DNA of 64,000 nucleotides from Pseudomonas bharatica CSV86. GTDB lineage: Bacteria; Pseudomonadota; Gammaproteobacteria; Pseudomonadales; Pseudomonadaceae. The notes under the pieces were generated by a model. The model had not been told where the DNA came from. It saw only the letters and a list, made by a program, of their open reading frames with translations, and made no database searches. The stretch is from NCBI RefSeq assembly GCF_000319305.2, contig NZ_AMWJ02000001.1, positions 2,767,001 to 2,831,000 on the forward strand, in the 5' to 3' direction. This document shows positions 9,477-18,258 of the stretch, in pieces; within the stretch, counting starts at the first letter, position 1; every line of letters begins with the position of its first letter. Position numbers and translations under genes: made by a program.

Positions 9477-10754
9477 TCACTCCAGGTCGTGTACCACCCG
9501 CCCGATACCCTCGACCACCTGGCGCGCGCCCTGCTGGATCTCCAGCATGGTGCTGCCGGCCTGTTCGGCCAACGCCTCGACCTGGCCGGTATGGGCGCGG
9601 CTGGATTCAATGCCGCGGGTCGCGGCATCGGTCAGGGCGCGGTTCTGCTTGACCACCTCGAAGATCTCCGCGGTAGCCTCGGTTGTGCGTGCCGCCAGCC
9701 GGCGCACTTCATCGGCTACCACCGCGAAGCCCCTGCCCTGCCCGCCTGCGCGGGCCGCCTCGATCGCCGCGTTGAGGGCCAGCAGGTTGGTCTGGGTGGC
9801 GATCGCACCGATGGTTTCGACGATCGAACCGATCAGGCGCGACTGGTTTTCCAGGGCTTCCATGCTGTCGGTCAGCGCCTGCATCTGCCCGGCGATGTCG
9901 CGCATCGCCGTGGCCGCCTCGCCCACCACGTCCATGCCGCGTCGCGCACGCTGGTCGGTAACCTGGGCGACATCGAAAGCCAGGCCGGCGGCCCGCTTCA
10001 CCAGGTCGGCCTTTTCTACCTGCGCGGTCACCAGGTTGGCGAACTTGGCCACCTTGTAGACCTTGCCGGCGGCATCCTTGATCGGGTTGTAGGTGGCCTC
10101 CAGCCAGACGGGCTGGCCACGGCTGTCCACGCGCTGGAAACGTCCGGCGATGAACTCGCCACGCTTGAGCGCCCGCCAGAACTCGGTGTACTCCAGCGAG
10201 GCGGCGTCCTCGGCGCGGCAAAACATCCGGTGGTGCTTGCCCAGGATTGCCGTAAGGCCGTAGCCCATGGCCTGCAGGAAAGGCTCGTTGGCATCCATCA
10301 CCACGCCTTCGAGATTGAACTGGATGATTGCCGTGGAGCGGTCGAGCGCTTGGAACATTTCCAGCCCGTCACGCTCCTGGCGACTTGGCACCGGCCATGC
10401 CGTACCGTAGCCGCGGCAACAGCCGCTGCCATCGCACAGCCAATACAGGCCCAGCATTACCGAGCGTCCCTGGGCGCCGCGACAGCGCCAGTGGGTGAGG
10501 GTCTGCGGCTTGACCGCGCCCTCGGTGCCGGGCTCCAGCAACTCGCCAGGCTTCATGCCCAGCAACTGCGCCGAGGGGTGCCCCAGGGCATCGGCAAAGG
10601 TCTGGCTGACAGCGCTGATCTGCCCGCGCTCGTCCAGAGCGACACTGGCCAATCCCTGCTCAAGACAGGCGAACGATCCCTGAAGTGCTTGCAACTCCTG
10701 CTGGCAAGCCCTCAAGGCCTGCGTGCAACGACGGTTGAACATGGCTGACTCCAT
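9477..10754 (-). CDS. Soluble PAS-PAS methyl-accepting chemotaxis protein, BdlA-like
   Basis: A 425-residue cytoplasmic chemoreceptor-like protein. Two PAS domains lie at about residues 25-125 and 135-250 (the second has [19 protein letters not shown]). A short MCP signalling domain has its hairpin tip at about 321-354 ([17 protein letters not shown]...[15 protein letters not shown]). No membrane segments are present. Size and layout match BdlA, the Pseudomonas biofilm-dispersion sensor linked to cyclic-di-GMP. It starts immediately after the TAA of the diguanylate cyclase gene (TAA-ATG, no gap), so it is translated as part of the same operon. A second ATG at 10742 is also possible. Confidence 0.88.
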   Translation of the reverse strand: MESAMFNRRCTQALRACQQELQALQGSFACLEQGLASVALDERGQISAVSQTFADALGHPSAQLLGMKPGELLEPGTEGAVKPQTLTHWRCRGAQGRSVMLGLYWLCDGSGCCRGYGTAWPVPSRQERDGLEMFQALDRSTAIIQFNLEGVVMDANEPFLQAMGYGLTAILGKHHRMFCRAEDAASLEYTEFWRALKRGEFIAGRFQRVDSRGQPVWLEATYNPIKDAAGKVYKVAKFANLVTAQVEKADLVKRAAGLAFDVAQVTDQRARRGMDVVGEAATAMRDIAGQMQALTDSMEALENQSRLIGSIVETIGAIATQTNLLALNAAIEAARAGGQGRGFAVVADEVRRLAARTTEATAEIFEVVKQNRALTDAATRGIESSRAHTGQVEALAEQAGSTMLEIQQGARQVVEGIGRVVHDLE

Positions 10755-11810
10755 TTACTGACGGGAATGGCTGTCCTGGGTGCCTGGATGCACCCGGTCC
10801 TTGCCGGCGCGCTTGGCCTTGTACAGGTTGCGATCGGCATGGATGAGAATCTCGGAAATGTCCTGGCCCGGGGCGAAGGGCGCCAGCCCGGCGCTGAAGG
10901 TGAAGGGCACCGGTGCCTCGCGACACTCGCGCACCGCGTCCAGCATCTGCTGCGCCAGGGCGCACGCCTTACGCGCATCGCAGGTGTCGAGGATGACGCC
11001 GAACTCCTCGCCGCCCAGCCGTCCAACGCAATGGCCCACGGCCATTGCCTTCAGGCGCTCGGCCAGCACCCGCAGGACTTCATCGCCGACTCCATGGCCG
11101 AAGCGGTCATTGACGCTCTTGAAGTCATCGACATCGATCATCATGAAGAAGCCGCCTGCCCTGGTCGCGACGAAGGTTTCCAGGCGCTCCATCAGCGCCC
11201 GGCGGTTGTACAGCGCGGTGAGGTGGTCGGTCTCGGACAGGTTTCGGTAGTACCGCTCGATGTCCAGGGTGTTTTCCAGCGCGCGGATGTAGGTGCGGCT
11301 GTTGATCCAGCCCAGGCTGATGGAAAACACCACGAACAGGCCGAGGAAATACCGATCGTCGCTTTCGCCGTTCACATAGGGCTGGATCAACACCCAGGTC
11401 AGCACCGCGACCACCAGGTAATCCCACGACCCGCGAATCAGCAGCGATGCACCCACCACCGCGAGCACCGTCAAGGGCAAGGAAAACCGCTGGTGCAGCA
11501 GCGGGTACTCGGTAAACAGCAGTTTGAACCCGACCATCACCACCAGCACGAAGGCCAGCCCGGAAAAACGCCAGATCCGGTCCGACTGCGCATAGGTCTG
11601 CAACAGGGCCAACGCTGCCGATATCAGCAACGGTCCCCAGGCGGCGACGCTGGTCGCCCGCTCGTACAGCACCACGTGAATCAGCAGCCAACTGACCAGC
11701 ACCAGCATCTGCGCGGCGATCACCCCCTCGCGCAGCAGCAGGCGGATACGCTGTGCCTGGCTAACCGGCACATCCAGCGCCTGGCTTGAACACTCTGCTT
11801 TCCTTAACAT
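10755..11810 (-). CDS. Membrane diguanylate cyclase (GGDEF)
   Basis: A 351-residue protein that makes cyclic-di-GMP. Residues about 28-170 hold five or six membrane segments, followed by a linker helix (ENTLDIERYYRNLSETDHLT) and a GGDEF domain. The active-site motif is intact as GGEEF at residues 266-270, with the DVDDFK metal and nucleotide site upstream. The inhibitory I-site (RxxD) is missing: AVGH occupies that place, so product feedback inhibition is not expected. The proposed start overlaps the upstream winged-helix gene by 50 bp; a shorter start is possible. It is in an operon with a BdlA-like receptor, a plausible source and target of the signal. Confidence 0.9.
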   Translation of the reverse strand: MLRKAECSSQALDVPVSQAQRIRLLLREGVIAAQMLVLVSWLLIHVVLYERATSVAAWGPLLISAALALLQTYAQSDRIWRFSGLAFVLVVMVGFKLLFTEYPLLHQRFSLPLTVLAVVGASLLIRGSWDYLVVAVLTWVLIQPYVNGESDDRYFLGLFVVFSISLGWINSRTYIRALENTLDIERYYRNLSETDHLTALYNRRALMERLETFVATRAGGFFMMIDVDDFKSVNDRFGHGVGDEVLRVLAERLKAMAVGHCVGRLGGEEFGVILDTCDARKACALAQQMLDAVRECREAPVPFTFSAGLAPFAPGQDISEILIHADRNLYKAKRAGKDRVHPGTQDSHSRQ

Positions 11811-12648
11811 CCGACCCCAGCTCCATACTGACCCGCGCTACCGCGAAATTGATCGCCATGGTGTGCCTGACCAGTTCGGCGAACATCGGTCGCATTTCCA
11901 CGGTGTTACCGCAGCAGCGGAAATAGCCTTTCGCCTCGCCTTCGCGCACCAGGCGCATGACATGGGTGCGCGACACGTAGAGGCGCGAAGACAGCTCGGC
12001 ATAGGTCGAGACCTTGTAGCCGCCATTGACCGAGCGGTGCCTGAGGGCATCCAGGTACAGGGCGAGCATCGGCAGGTGTCCGCCATCCTTGTTCATGATC
12101 CACTTGGCCCCCGGCAACAGGCTGTCGAGCAGGATGCCTGCCTCGAGAAACTGCACCAGGCCGGTAAAGAAGCGTCGCAACAGGACGGCCGGCTCCACCG
12201 CGGTGGCCGTAGCGCCGCTGCCGGGCACCAGCAGGCAACCGGGCAGCAGGTAGGTCTTGATGATCCTGGCCGCCTCGTCGATGGCCGATTGGGTCGGGCG
12301 ATAGATCCGCAGCCGGGCATCTTCGGGATGCACGCTGACGTGCATGTAGCCGCTGATGAAGAAGAACGAAAAATACGAGTCCAGGCTGTTGCGCGACAGG
12401 TAGCCACGCCCCAGGCAGAACTCCTTGACCCGGGACAGCGGCGTCAGTGGATCCTGGTAATGAAAGGCGAACAGTGACAGGACTACCATCAGGCGGTCGT
12501 ATTTCATCAAGCTTTTGTAGAAGAACGGCTTGCGTTGGTAGAAGTCGAGCATCAGGTCCAGGTGAAGGGATATGGCTTCGTCGATTTCAGCTTTGTAGAA
12601 GTCGCCGATGGTGTGTTGCAGACAATCCAGCAGTTCGGCTCGCTTCAT
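11761..12648 (-). CDS. Winged-helix protein, probable regulator
   Basis: A 295-residue protein without a recognised named family. The first 190 residues are helical and hydrophobic, with no signal peptide (LDLMLDFYQRKPFFYKSLMKYDRL, FFISGYMHVS). Residues about 210-265 resemble a winged helix: STYAELSSRLYVSRTHVMRLVREGEAKGYFRCCGNTVEMRP has the helix-turn-helix and wing pattern. It heads the three-gene operon with the diguanylate cyclase and the PAS-MCP protein and overlaps the cyclase start. It may control that operon or be a sensor-regulator for c-di-GMP signalling; this is inference from position. Confidence 0.65.
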   Translation of the reverse strand: MKRAELLDCLQHTIGDFYKAEIDEAISLHLDLMLDFYQRKPFFYKSLMKYDRLMVVLSLFAFHYQDPLTPLSRVKEFCLGRGYLSRNSLDSYFSFFFISGYMHVSVHPEDARLRIYRPTQSAIDEAARIIKTYLLPGCLLVPGSGATATAVEPAVLLRRFFTGLVQFLEAGILLDSLLPGAKWIMNKDGGHLPMLALYLDALRHRSVNGGYKVSTYAELSSRLYVSRTHVMRLVREGEAKGYFRCCGNTVEMRPMFAELVRHTMAINFAVARVSMELGSDVKESRVFKPGAGCAG

Positions 12649-12949
12649 CGAATTTCAGGTTACCCCGGAAAAATAGCGTCATATAGCCATTACCTGGCGT
12701 ACTTGATTATAGGGAGTTCGATGATGGCAATCGGATCACCCCAAAAATGTTTCAGCAAGCCTAAATACGGCGATCTGGTGCACATCGGCGCGTTTGCCGA
12801 TTTATCAATCCTGTCGCTAGCACCTAGCGAAACGCTCCGACCATCCTCAATGGATCCCTGTGCTAGCGTTTCCCGACGGGCTCGCACTGCCCTGCGTGCG
12901 GCGGTTTACAACAAGCCCGATCAAATAACCGAAAAAGACTGGTGAGCCA
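12649..12949. other. Intergenic promoter region between divergent genes
   Basis: This 300-bp region separates the winged-helix gene and iorA-like gene and is clearly AT-richer than its surroundings. It holds a perfect 15-base palindrome at 12815-12829 (CGCTAG-CAC-CTAGCG) and a related GCTAGCG about 33 bp further on at 12862-12868, possible binding sites for a regulator of the Mo-hydroxylase genes. No credible gene crosses it. Confidence 0.45.
12815..12829. promoter_or_regulatory. Perfect palindrome upstream of iorA-like gene
   Basis: CGCTAG-CAC-CTAGCG is a perfect inverted repeat 120 bp upstream of the 2Fe-2S subunit start. A partial copy (GCTAGCG) follows at 12862-12868. This fits an operator, but there is no direct evidence for which protein binds. 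Confidence 0.3.
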
Positions 12950-13408
12950 ATGGACCTGCGAATCAATCAACAGACCTACCAGGTCGACGCCGACGCGGAT
13001 ACGCCCCTGCTCTGGGTGCTGCGCGACGACCTCGGCCTGACCGGGACCAAGTACGGCTGCGGCCTGGCCCAATGCGGCGCCTGCTCGGTGCTGGTGGACG
13101 GCAATGTGGTGCGCTCCTGCGTGACCCCGGTGGCCGGCGTGGTCGGTCGCGAGATTACCACCATCGAAGCGGTGGAGGCCGACGCGGTCGGCAAGCGCGT
13201 GGTCGAGGCCTGGGTCAGGCACCAGGTCGCCCAATGCGGCTACTGCCAGTCCGGCCAGGTGATGGCCGCGACCGCCCTGCTCAAGCACAACGCCCGTCCC
13301 GACGACCGCGAGATCGAAGCGGCCATGGTCAACCTGTGCCGTTGCGGCACCTACAACGCCATCCGCGCCGCCGTCCACGACGTCGCCAGCAACGAAGGGG
13401 CTGCCTGA
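12950..13408 (+). CDS. Isoquinoline 1-oxidoreductase alpha-like 2Fe-2S subunit
   Basis: A 152-residue small subunit of a xanthine-dehydrogenase-family molybdenum hydroxylase. The plant-type 2Fe-2S motif is GCGLAQCGACSVLVDG...C and the second cluster motif is CGYCQSGQ...CRCGTYNAI. It carries electrons from the Mo site to the outside of the complex, here probably to the cytochrome c encoded downstream. There is no signal peptide; as in IorAB-type enzymes it may be exported together with the Tat-bearing large subunit. Its stop overlaps the large-subunit ATG by one base (TGATG). Confidence 0.9.
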   Translation: MDLRINQQTYQVDADADTPLLWVLRDDLGLTGTKYGCGLAQCGACSVLVDGNVVRSCVTPVAGVVGREITTIEAVEADAVGKRVVEAWVRHQVAQCGYCQSGQVMAATALLKHNARPDDREIEAAMVNLCRCGTYNAIRAAVHDVASNEGAA

Positions 13409-15639
13409 TGAAAAGAGAACAGTTGCCCCTCGGCGAGCCGGTCAACCTGTCGCGCCGGCGCTTCCTGCTGGCCAGCGCCGGGGTCGCTGCCGGCGCCCTG
13501 GTGCTGGGCTGCGGCCTGCCCCTGGGCGTCGGCCGCGTCGAAGCGGCCGACGCTGCTGCCGCGTCGCCGATCAAGGTCCCGGCGCTGCTGGAAATCCGCC
13601 CCGATGGCCGCGTGCGCCTGCTCTGTTCGTTCATGGAAGGTGGCCAGGGCATCTACACCGCCATGGCGCAGATCGTCGGCGAGGAACTGGATATCGATCC
13701 CGCCCGTTTCCTGGTGGAAGCGGCGCCTGCAGGTCCGGATTTCGTGGTGATGGACAACGGCAGGCGGATTACCGGTGGCAGCATGTCAGTGCGCACCAGC
13801 TACCCGACCATGCGCAAGCTTGGCGCCCTGGCCCGGGCCATGTTGCTGCAGGCGGCCAGCGAGCGCCTGAAGGTGCCGGTCAGCGAATTGACCACCGAGC
13901 CTGGCCGGGTGATCCACGCCGCTTCCGGTCGCACCCTGGACTACGGCGAACTGGCCGAGAGGGCCATGGACCTGCCGGTACCGGACGCCGACAGCGTGAA
14001 ATTGCGCGCCCCCAGCCAGTTCCGCTGGATCGGCAAGCCGGTGCAGCGCGTGGATGCCTACGACAAGTCCACAGGCAAGGCCGTGTACAGCATCGACATC
14101 AAGGTGGACGGCATGCTTCACGCCGCGGTGCAGCACGCGCCGCGCCTGGGCATGACGGTGGCCAGCGTGCACAACGAAGAGCAGGTCAAGGCCATGAAGG
14201 GCGTGCACTCGATCCATCGTCTGCCCGGGGCCATGGCGGTGGTGGCCGAGCGCTGGTGGCACGCCAGGCGCGCCGCCGAAGCCTTGCAGGTGGATTGGCA
14301 GGAAGCCGCTGCCGACTCCAGGGTGCGCGCCATGCCCGCCGACTTCTCCAGCGACGGCCATCGCCAGCGCCTGGCCGGCGAAACCGGCCCAGGCCGCGAA
14401 GCGGAGCAGGAAGGCGATTTCGCCAGCGCCTGGAATAACGCCAGCACCAGGGTCGAAGCCACCTACCACAACCAGTACCTCAACCACGCCCAGCTCGAAC
14501 CGGCCTCGGCCACGGCGCGCTTCAACCCGGACGGCAGCCTCGAGGTCTGGCTGCCGAACCAGGCGCCGGACATGTTCCGCGCCGACATCGCCAAACGTAC
14601 CGGCCTCGACCCGGAAAAGATCACCTTGCACTCGCCGCTACTCGGTGGTTTCTTCGGTCGGCACTTCCTCTACGACAGCGCCAACCCCTACCCCCAGGCC
14701 ATCGAGCTGGCCAAGGCCACCGGGCGCCCGATCAAGCTGATCTGGAGCCGCGAGGAAGAATTCCTGCGCGATGTCCTGCGGCCGATGGCCGTGGTCAGGT
14801 TCCGTGCCGCGCTGGACCAGGACGGCCTGCCCGTGGCCCTGGAAGCGGTCAGTGCCACCGAGGGCCCAACCGAGGCCCGGGCCGGCAAGCAAGCGGAAAA
14901 GGTCGATGCCACGGCGGTCGAAGGCCTGGCAGGCAAGGCCTACGCCATCGCCAACCGGCGCATCGCCCAGAACTATGTGCAGGGGCCGGCGATGCTGGGC
15001 TACTGGCGCTCGGTGGGCAATTCGCTGAACGACTTCTTCTACGAAGCCTTCCTCGACGAACTGGCCGACCAGGGCAAGCACGACCCTTTCGAGTTGCGCC
15101 TGAAACTGCTGCGCGATAACCCGCGCCTGACCACCCTGCTCAATGCCGTGGGCGAGCTGTCCGGTGGCTGGAAACGCGGGCCCTGGGTGGCCGAGGACGG
15201 CACCCGGCGTGCCCGCGGCGTGGCCATGGCTTCGCCGTTCGGCTCGCATGCGGCGGTGATCGCCGAAGTGTCCATTGAAAATGGCCAGGTCAAGGTCCAC
15301 GAGATCTGGCAGGCCATCGACCCCGGCAGCATCGTCAACCCGGCCATCATCGACGCCCAGGTCAATGGCGCCGTGGCCCTGGGGCTGTCCCAGGCGCTGG
15401 TGGAAGAAGCCGTGTATATCGACGGCAAGCCACGGGCGCGTAACTACGACCTGTATCCGATCCTGCCGCCGGCGCGCATGCCCCGGGTGCAGGTGAAGAT
15501 CGTCGAAAGCGGCGAAAAAATGGGCGGCATCGGCGAGCCACCCCTGCCGGCCACGGCCCCGGCGGTGGCCAATGCCGTGGCCCATCTGACCGGGCAGCGC
15601 ATCCGCAGCATGCCGCTGTCGCGCTACACCTTCAGCTAA
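13408..15639 (+). CDS. Isoquinoline 1-oxidoreductase beta-like molybdopterin-binding subunit
   Basis: A 743-residue large subunit of the xanthine dehydrogenase family, carrying the molybdopterin cytosine dinucleotide site. The N-terminus is a twin-arginine signal (SRRRFLLASAGVAAGALVLGCG), so the enzyme is exported folded. Molybdopterin-contact blocks are visible (EGGQGIYTAMAQIVGEEL, GGFFGRHF) and the catalytic glutamate is in GIGEPPLP near the C-terminus. The start at 13408 overlaps the small-subunit stop; the open frame extends upstream only as an out-of-gene artefact. The adjacent cytochrome c implies a periplasmic, membrane-linked dehydrogenase for an aldehyde or N-heterocycle. The substrate is unknown. 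Confidence 0.9.
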   Translation: MKREQLPLGEPVNLSRRRFLLASAGVAAGALVLGCGLPLGVGRVEAADAAAASPIKVPALLEIRPDGRVRLLCSFMEGGQGIYTAMAQIVGEELDIDPARFLVEAAPAGPDFVVMDNGRRITGGSMSVRTSYPTMRKLGALARAMLLQAASERLKVPVSELTTEPGRVIHAASGRTLDYGELAERAMDLPVPDADSVKLRAPSQFRWIGKPVQRVDAYDKSTGKAVYSIDIKVDGMLHAAVQHAPRLGMTVASVHNEEQVKAMKGVHSIHRLPGAMAVVAERWWHARRAAEALQVDWQEAAADSRVRAMPADFSSDGHRQRLAGETGPGREAEQEGDFASAWNNASTRVEATYHNQYLNHAQLEPASATARFNPDGSLEVWLPNQAPDMFRADIAKRTGLDPEKITLHSPLLGGFFGRHFLYDSANPYPQAIELAKATGRPIKLIWSREEEFLRDVLRPMAVVRFRAALDQDGLPVALEAVSATEGPTEARAGKQAEKVDATAVEGLAGKAYAIANRRIAQNYVQGPAMLGYWRSVGNSLNDFFYEAFLDELADQGKHDPFELRLKLLRDNPRLTTLLNAVGELSGGWKRGPWVAEDGTRRARGVAMASPFGSHAAVIAEVSIENGQVKVHEIWQAIDPGSIVNPAIIDAQVNGAVALGLSQALVEEAVYIDGKPRARNYDLYPILPPARMPRVQVKIVESGEKMGGIGEPPLPATAPAVANAVAHLTGQRIRSMPLSRYTFS

Positions 15640-15649
15640 GGGGTCGCCG

Positions 15650-16899
15650 ATGAATGCAAAACCACTGGCACTGCTGGTCGTGCTGGGCGCTGCGGCGCTG
15701 GGCTGGTACGTCACCCGCACGCCCGCCTCGCCCCTCACGGCGCAAGCGGGCGATGCGCCGGACGAGCAACTGGTTCGACGCGGCGAATATGTCGCCCGCC
15801 TGGCCGATTGCGTGGCCTGCCATAGCCTGCCGGAGGGCCGGCCCTTCGCTGGCGGGCTGAAGATGGACACGCCGCTGGGGGCATCCATGCCACCAACATC
15901 ACGCCGGACCCCGAGCACGGCATTGGCGCCTACAGCCTGGCCGACTTCGACCGCGCGGTGCGCCACGGCGTACGGCGCGATGGCGCCCGGCTCTACCCGG
16001 CAATGCCCTACCCGTCCTATGCCAGGCTCAGCGACGAGGATGTGCGGGCGCTCTATGCCTTCTTCAGCAAGGGCGTCGCCCCGGTCGCCGAAGCCAACAA
16101 GCCTGGCGAGATACCCTGGCCGTTGAACATGCGCTGGCCGATAGCCATGTGGAATGGCCTGTTCAGTGCCTCCGCCCCGCATATCGACAACCCGGCCAAG
16201 GATGCGCTGTGGAACCGTGGCGCCTATATCGTCGAAGGCCCGGGGCACTGCGGCAGCTGCCACACACCGCGCGGGCTGGCCTTCAATGAAAAGGCCCTGG
16301 ACGGCAGCAAGCCGGCCTACCTCTCCGGCGCCCTGCTCGATGGCTGGTACGCCCCAAGCCTGCGCGACGATCCGAATACCGGGCTGGGCCGCTGGAGCGA
16401 GGCGCAGATCGCGCAGTTCCTCAAGACCGGGCGCAACCAGCATGCGGTGGTGTTCGGCTCGATGACCGAGGCGTTCAACAACTCCACGCAGTTCATGACC
16501 GACGAGGACCTGGCCGCGATTGCCCGCTACCTCAAATCGCTGCCGGGTGATCCGCAGCGCGACGGGCCACCGTGGCAGTACCAGCAAGCCGTGGCTGATG
16601 CGCCGGGTGCGCATACCTACGCCACGCGCTGCGCCTCCTGCCATGGTGTCGACGGGCGTGGGCAGAACGAATGGATGCCGCCGCTGGCGGGGGCTTCGTC
16701 GTCCATGGCCCATGAAAATGCGTCGAGCATCAACATCACCTTGAACGGCGCGCAGCGGGTGGTGGCGGCCGGGGTGCCGGATGCGTATCGGATGCCGGCG
16801 TTCAGGGAGCAGTTGTCGGATCGGGAGATTGCCGAGGTGTTGAGTTTTGTCAGGACGCAATGGGGGAATCGTGGGGGGCCGTCGAGGTCAAGGCGGTGA
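15650..16899 (+). pseudogene. Triheme cytochrome c subunit of the Mo-dehydrogenase; frameshifted
   Basis: A membrane-anchored c-type cytochrome of about 416 residues with three haem sites: CVACH, CGSCH and CASCH. The N-terminal hydrophobic segment (LALLVVLGAAALGWYV) anchors or exports it. It is the expected electron acceptor of the IorAB-type enzyme just upstream (10-bp gap) and would pass electrons to the respiratory chain. The frame breaks after ...KMDTPLG at about 15880: the first frame then runs out of family, while the +2 frame gives GIHATNITPDPEHGIG...DRAVRHGV. One G added to the G5 run at 15877-15881 restores 417 codons. This is probably a sequencing or assembly error. Confidence 0.85.
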
Positions 16900-16959
16900 G
16901 TGAATTGCGCGAACGCACTGACCCGGCGAGTAGCAGCCCAATCGTGCTGCGCATGCGCT

Positions 16960-17109
16960 GATCCCCATGCCTGCCGAGGACCCTGTGGGAGCTGCGGTTC
17001 GGCGCTCCGACTTGCCAGCGATGGCGGCCGCCCGGACACCATCGACATCAGAGCCGGCCTCATCGCTGGCAAGCCAGCTCCCACAGGGGGCTCGGCAGGC
17101 ATGGGGATC
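16960..17109. repeat. REP-type inverted repeat pair
   Basis: Long near-perfect inverted repeat. The outer arms are 16960-16993 and 17076-17109 and contain CCATGCCTGCCGAG...GTGGGAGCT and its complement, with TTGCCAGCGATG / CATCGCTGGCAA inside. It is a BIME-like unit between the cytochrome gene and xdhC. It is AT-poor and has no coding potential. Confidence 0.85.
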
Positions 17110-17185
17110 GCGGGTTCATTTCAGATCGCACTGTGCCCCGCCTCCAGCAGTCCAACCCGGATAACGAACCAAAAGGACCACACCC

Positions 17186-18208
17186 ATGGAAAGCATCGAC
17201 CTCCTGGTCCTGCGCACCGCCCACGACTGGCTCACCTCGGGCCATCGCACCCTGCTGGCCACGGTGGTCCGCACCTGGGGCTCATCGCCGCGCCCGGTCG
17301 GCTCGATGATGGCCCTGCGCGGCGATGGCCGGGTTGTTGGTAGCGTGTCCGGTGGCTGTATCGAAGACGACCTGATCCACCGCTATACCACCGCCTACGA
17401 GGGCCCCGGCCTTCCCGACGGGTTGCCGCGACTGGTGCGCTACGGCATCGACGCAGACGAGGCCCACCGCTTTGGCCTGCCCTGTGGCGGCACCCTGGAA
17501 ATCGTCCTCGAATTCGCCCCCTGTGCCGACAGCCTCGGCCAGCTTCTCCAGCATCTCGACAACGGTCGGTTGGTGCGCCGCAGCCTCGAACTCGCCAGCG
17601 GCCAGGTCGCGCTGCACACCACCCTGGTCCCCGAACAGTTCGCCTTCGATGGCCAGCGCATGCTCAACACCCTCGGCCCCGGCTACCGCATGCTGCTCAT
17701 CGGGGCCGGCGCCCTGGCCGAATACCTGGCGACCATGGCCCGCTTCAACGGCTTCAAGGTCAGCGTCTGCGACCCGCGCCCGGAATACATGGAAGCCTGG
17801 AGCCTGGACGGCGTCGAGAAGCTGGTCGGCATGCCCGACGACATCGTCCGCGCCTTCGCACCGGACGTGCGCACCTGCATCATCGCCCTCAGCCATGACC
17901 CCAAGCTCGACGACCTGGCATTGCTCGAAGCGCTGCACAGCCCGGCGTTCTATATCGGCGCGATCGGCTCGCGGCGCAACAGCCAGAGCCGGCGCGAACG
18001 CCTGATCGAGCATTTCGGCGAAACCCAGGCGTCGCTGAAACGGCTGCACGGCCCGATCGGCATCTACATCGGCAGCAAGACCCCGGCGGAGATCGCCGTG
18101 AGCGTCATGGCCGAGGTGCTGGCGCAGAAGAATGCCGTGGTGTTGCCGAAGGAGCTGTCCGTGGTCCAGGCCAAGCAGGCGCGGGAGCAACTGATGCAGG
18201 TGGTCTAG
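17186..18208 (+). CDS. XdhC family protein (Moco maturation/insertion for Mo hydroxylases)
   Basis: A 340-residue XdhC/PaoD-type chaperone that binds the molybdenum cofactor and loads it into xanthine-dehydrogenase-family enzymes in the cytoplasm. The N-terminal XdhC domain has the signature ATVVRTWGSSPRPVGSMMAL and the VSGGCIEDDL block. A C-terminal Rossmann domain carries LLIGAGALAEYLA and GAIGSRRNSQSRRERL. The start follows AAGGA at 17172-17176. It lies between two Mo-hydroxylase operons, is convergent with the PaoC-like gene, and probably serves one or both. Confidence 0.9.
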   Translation: MESIDLLVLRTAHDWLTSGHRTLLATVVRTWGSSPRPVGSMMALRGDGRVVGSVSGGCIEDDLIHRYTTAYEGPGLPDGLPRLVRYGIDADEAHRFGLPCGGTLEIVLEFAPCADSLGQLLQHLDNGRLVRRSLELASGQVALHTTLVPEQFAFDGQRMLNTLGPGYRMLLIGAGALAEYLATMARFNGFKVSVCDPRPEYMEAWSLDGVEKLVGMPDDIVRAFAPDVRTCIIALSHDPKLDDLALLEALHSPAFYIGAIGSRRNSQSRRERLIEHFGETQASLKRLHGPIGIYIGSKTPAEIAVSVMAEVLAQKNAVVLPKELSVVQAKQAREQLMQVV

Positions 18209-18248
18209 CGAGTCTCGCCCCCCATGCTCAAGCGGGGCGCGAGACTCG
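18209..18248. terminator. Bidirectional terminator between xdhC and paoC-like genes
   Basis: An inverted repeat with arms CGAGTCTCG (18209-18217) and CGAGACTCG (18240-18248), extended inwards by C and G runs, sits in the 50-bp gap between two convergent genes. There is no long T run, so termination strength is uncertain. Confidence 0.55.
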
Positions 18249-18258
18249 TGGAGTCATC

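Noticed and set aside
13072..13407. Upstream in-frame extension of the IorB-like gene
   Set aside because: It overlaps the 2Fe-2S subunit gene in another frame, while ATG 13408 gives a clean Tat signal and a TGATG junction.
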